DNA of 64,000 nucleotides from the NCBI GenBank assembly GCA_039922495.1, contig JBDTEO010000029.1, positions 132,137-196,136 on the forward strand. The letters run 5' to 3'. The notes beneath the pieces are model-generated. The model worked only from the letters and a program-made list of their open reading frames with translations. It searched no databases and had not been told where the DNA came from. Made by a program: the position numbers and the translations under genes. Below, piece after piece: positions 62,425-64,000 of the stretch. The first letter of the stretch is position 1. Each line of letters begins with the position of its first letter. Source of the stretch: JALYYC01 sp039922495 (GTDB lineage Bacteria > Chloroflexota > Dormibacteria > CF-121).

Positions 62425-63224
62425 TGGGCCCCCCGCGCCCGCACCGTTTGCGATCGCTGCCGGCCGACGAACGACAGCAGCACCAGCAGGACGAACACGA
62501 ACATCAGCGACGCCACGGCAACGGCAATCGAGACAGCCGCGTTGGCGCGGCCCAACTGCTGGATCGCCACCTGCAAATTGACGTAGTTCAGGAGGTTTGC
62601 GATCGTGAACTCGCCTAGCACCACGGCGACCGAGAGTAGGGCCGCGTTAAGTAAGGCGCTCGACATGTTGGGCACGATGATCCGCCACATCACGGTCGGC
62701 CAGCCGGCCCCCAACCCACGCGCGGCCTCCGACAGCGTCTTGACGTCGATGGCGCTCAACCCCGCATAGAGGGCGCGGTAGGTATAGGGCAGCACGAGAA
62801 TCAGGTACGCGAACGCAAGCGTGAGGATGGAGTCGCTGAGATAAAAGGAGACCCACTTGTATTCCGGGGCGAGGCCGGCAACCAGGACGATCGCGGGGAT
62901 GGTGAGGGGTAACAGGCAGAGGAATTCGATCGCCCGACTGAGTCGCGGCAGCCGCAGGTTGACCCAGATCATGGTCGGCACGAGCAGGGCCAGCATCGCC
63001 ACGGACGTGATCGCGGCAAGTCCCAGCGAGGCCAGAATCGCCGCAACCAACGCGGGGTACTGGCCGATGGTGACGAAGGCATCGAGCGTCCGCGGGGCCT
63101 GCTCGGTCAGCCCGCGGGTCGAGAACTCGAACATGGCGCCAATCGGTACCAGGAAGAAGGCCCCCATCAGGACGAAGACGACGACCCGAAAGACCCGCAG
63201 TTTGCGCCGGCGCTTCGCGGTCAT
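62421..63224 (-). CDS. ABC importer permease (PotC-like)
   Basis: About 267 residues with six predicted transmembrane helices, starting with FRVVVFVLMGAFFLVPIGAMF. The cytoplasmic EAA loop that contacts the ATPase is LSEAARGLGAGWPTVMWRIIVP. The ATG at 63224 was chosen because it precedes basic residues (TAKRRRKLRVF) and the first helix; the longer frame upstream overlaps the other permease. It is coupled to the ATPase gene. Confidence 0.9.
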   Translation of the reverse strand: MTAKRRRKLRVFRVVVFVLMGAFFLVPIGAMFEFSTRGLTEQAPRTLDAFVTIGQYPALVAAILASLGLAAITSVAMLALLVPTMIWVNLRLPRLSRAIEFLCLLPLTIPAIVLVAGLAPEYKWVSFYLSDSILTLAFAYLILVLPYTYRALYAGLSAIDVKTLSEAARGLGAGWPTVMWRIIVPNMSSALLNAALLSVAVVLGEFTIANLLNYVNLQVAIQQLGRANAAVSIAVAVASLMFVFVLLVLLSFVGRQRSQTVRARGAQ

Positions 63225-63249
63225 CGTGATCGGCGTGCCTTCGGTTCGC

Positions 63250-64000
63250 TTATTGCAACCACCTGGCCGTCCTCCGCTGTAGCAGCGTGTACAACACCAT
63301 GACGATGGCGACGAGAACAACCATGATGAGCGCCTCAGCCGAGGCGATCCCTGGGTCGGCCAGCCCAACCTCGCTGGTGAGGTCGTTGGCGATCTGCAGC
63401 GACGCGATGATGCTGCCCTGGTTGATCAGGGCGGCTGCCGTCGCATAGGCGGAGAATGCATTGGCGAAGAGCAGTAGCGTGGCGCCAATGAAGGCCGGCG
63501 CGAGCAGGGGGCCGGCCACGTACCGCCAGTAATGCCAGGTTCGGCCACCCAGGCTCTCGGTCGCCTCGCGCCATTGGGGCCGGATCCCATCGAGCGCCGG
63601 CAGGAAGACGAGGACCATCAGCGGGATCTGGAAATAGGCATACACGAGCATCAGGCCCTTCAGCTGGTAAAGCCAGATCCCGGCCGCGTACGCATCCAGC
63701 CCATGCTGCTGCAACCACAGGTACAAAAAGCCGGCCGGCCCGATGGTCGCGATGAACGCAAAGGCGAGCGTAACGCCGCCGAACTGCGCCAGCACGCCGC
63801 AGGCCGACAGAACCAGGCGTCGGAAGGCCCCGTTGCGGTCGCCGGTCGCCACCGCGTACGCGAGGATGGCGCCGCCAACCGCGCCGATCATGGCGCTGAC
63901 CGCGGAGAGGATGACGCTGTTGATAAAGGCACTGACGATAAAGGCCTTGTTCAGCCCGGTCAGGTTCGAGAGGGTCAGGCCGGCCGGCCCGAAGAACGCG
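63250..64000 (-). CDS. ABC importer permease (PotB-like), 5'-truncated by window edge
   Basis: The frame runs off the window at 64000, where codons (AFFGPAGLTLSNLTGLNKAF) continue in frame, so the visible 250 residues lack the N-terminus. It has several transmembrane helices and the EAA loop ATESLGGRTWHYWRYVAGPLL. Together with the next permease and the ATPase it forms a complete inner-membrane core; the solute-binding protein must lie outside the window, upstream. The stop is 25 nt before the next permease start. Confidence 0.9.
   Translation of the reverse strand, partial: AFFGPAGLTLSNLTGLNKAFIVSAFINSVILSAVSAMIGAVGGAILAYAVATGDRNGAFRRLVLSACGVLAQFGGVTLAFAFIATIGPAGFLYLWLQQHGLDAYAAGIWLYQLKGLMLVYAYFQIPLMVLVFLPALDGIRPQWREATESLGGRTWHYWRYVAGPLLAPAFIGATLLLFANAFSAYATAAALINQGSIIASLQIANDLTSEVGLADPGIASAEALIMVVLVAIVMVLYTLLQRRTARWLQ

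Overview
This window is high-GC, gene-dense bacterial chromosome. I would place it in a terrabacterial, monoderm-like lineage (Chloroflexota, 'Ca. Dormibacterota' or a deep actinobacterial relative). The reasons are SpoVS, a Bacillus-type SOS operator CGAAC-N4-GTTCG, a single-chain E2-E1 2-oxoglutarate dehydrogenase, CysM next to a JAMM protease, GpgS, a DUF222/HNH protein and a SpoIID protein. This placement is inference from gene content only. No rRNA, CRISPR array, prophage or insertion sequence was found; one tRNA-Pro(GGG) is present.

Layout. 1-8121: the end of spoVS, then a tightly packed tRNA-modification and mismatch-repair run (miaB, mutS, mutL, miaA, hflX). 8118-9877: convergent lexA, then a LysM membrane gene with three LexA boxes, then a NUDIX hydrolase. 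9929-14713: a GAF membrane sensor with a small coupled membrane protein (minus strand), then a metallopeptidase, a P-loop ATPase and a tyrosine recombinase (plus strand). 14735-18588: aconitase facing a beta-propeller lipoprotein. 18749-22118: TadE, TadE and TadG-like surface operon, a small membrane protein and a terminator-like hairpin. 22295-27408 (minus): SpoIID protein, lysine-rich small protein, HDAC-like deacetylase, LigB-AMMECR1 fusion and pyrF. 27441-32666: a lipoyl-E2-E1 fusion enzyme, small genes and tRNA-Pro. 32774-35472: DUF222/HNH gene, a DUF1801 gene remnant and der. 35551-40810: carbohydrate operon (debranching-enzyme-like GH, GT4, USP-USP-GpgS). 40807-48044: JAMM protease and cysM, RDD protein, F420-type reductase, transsulfuration enzyme, cyclase-ATPase regulator and DUF421 protein. 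48065-50665: D,D-carboxypeptidase, small Rho_N-like protein, azlC with a nonsense-interrupted azlD, and a PfpI/DJ-1 remnant. 50708-57168: histidine kinase, small protein, malate synthase, PlsC-like acyltransferase and an ABC1 kinase. 57211-64000: a choline-kinase-like protein, a dimethylglycine/sarcosine dehydrogenase-like FAD-GcvT enzyme and an IMPase-family phosphatase, convergent with an ABC importer cut by the window end.

A recurring theme is expression signals. At least a dozen genes have a TAnnnT box ending 6-10 nt before the start codon, the signature of leaderless mRNAs. Genes with strong Shine-Dalgarno sequences are a different, smaller set (lexA, TadE, small membrane proteins). Several conserved genes (mutS, miaA, a lipoprotein, perhaps the SpoIID protein) have no ATG/GTG/TTG where homology or a signal peptide requires the start. 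Convergent genes often end in shared 4-nt stop codons (CTAG, CTAA, TTAG).
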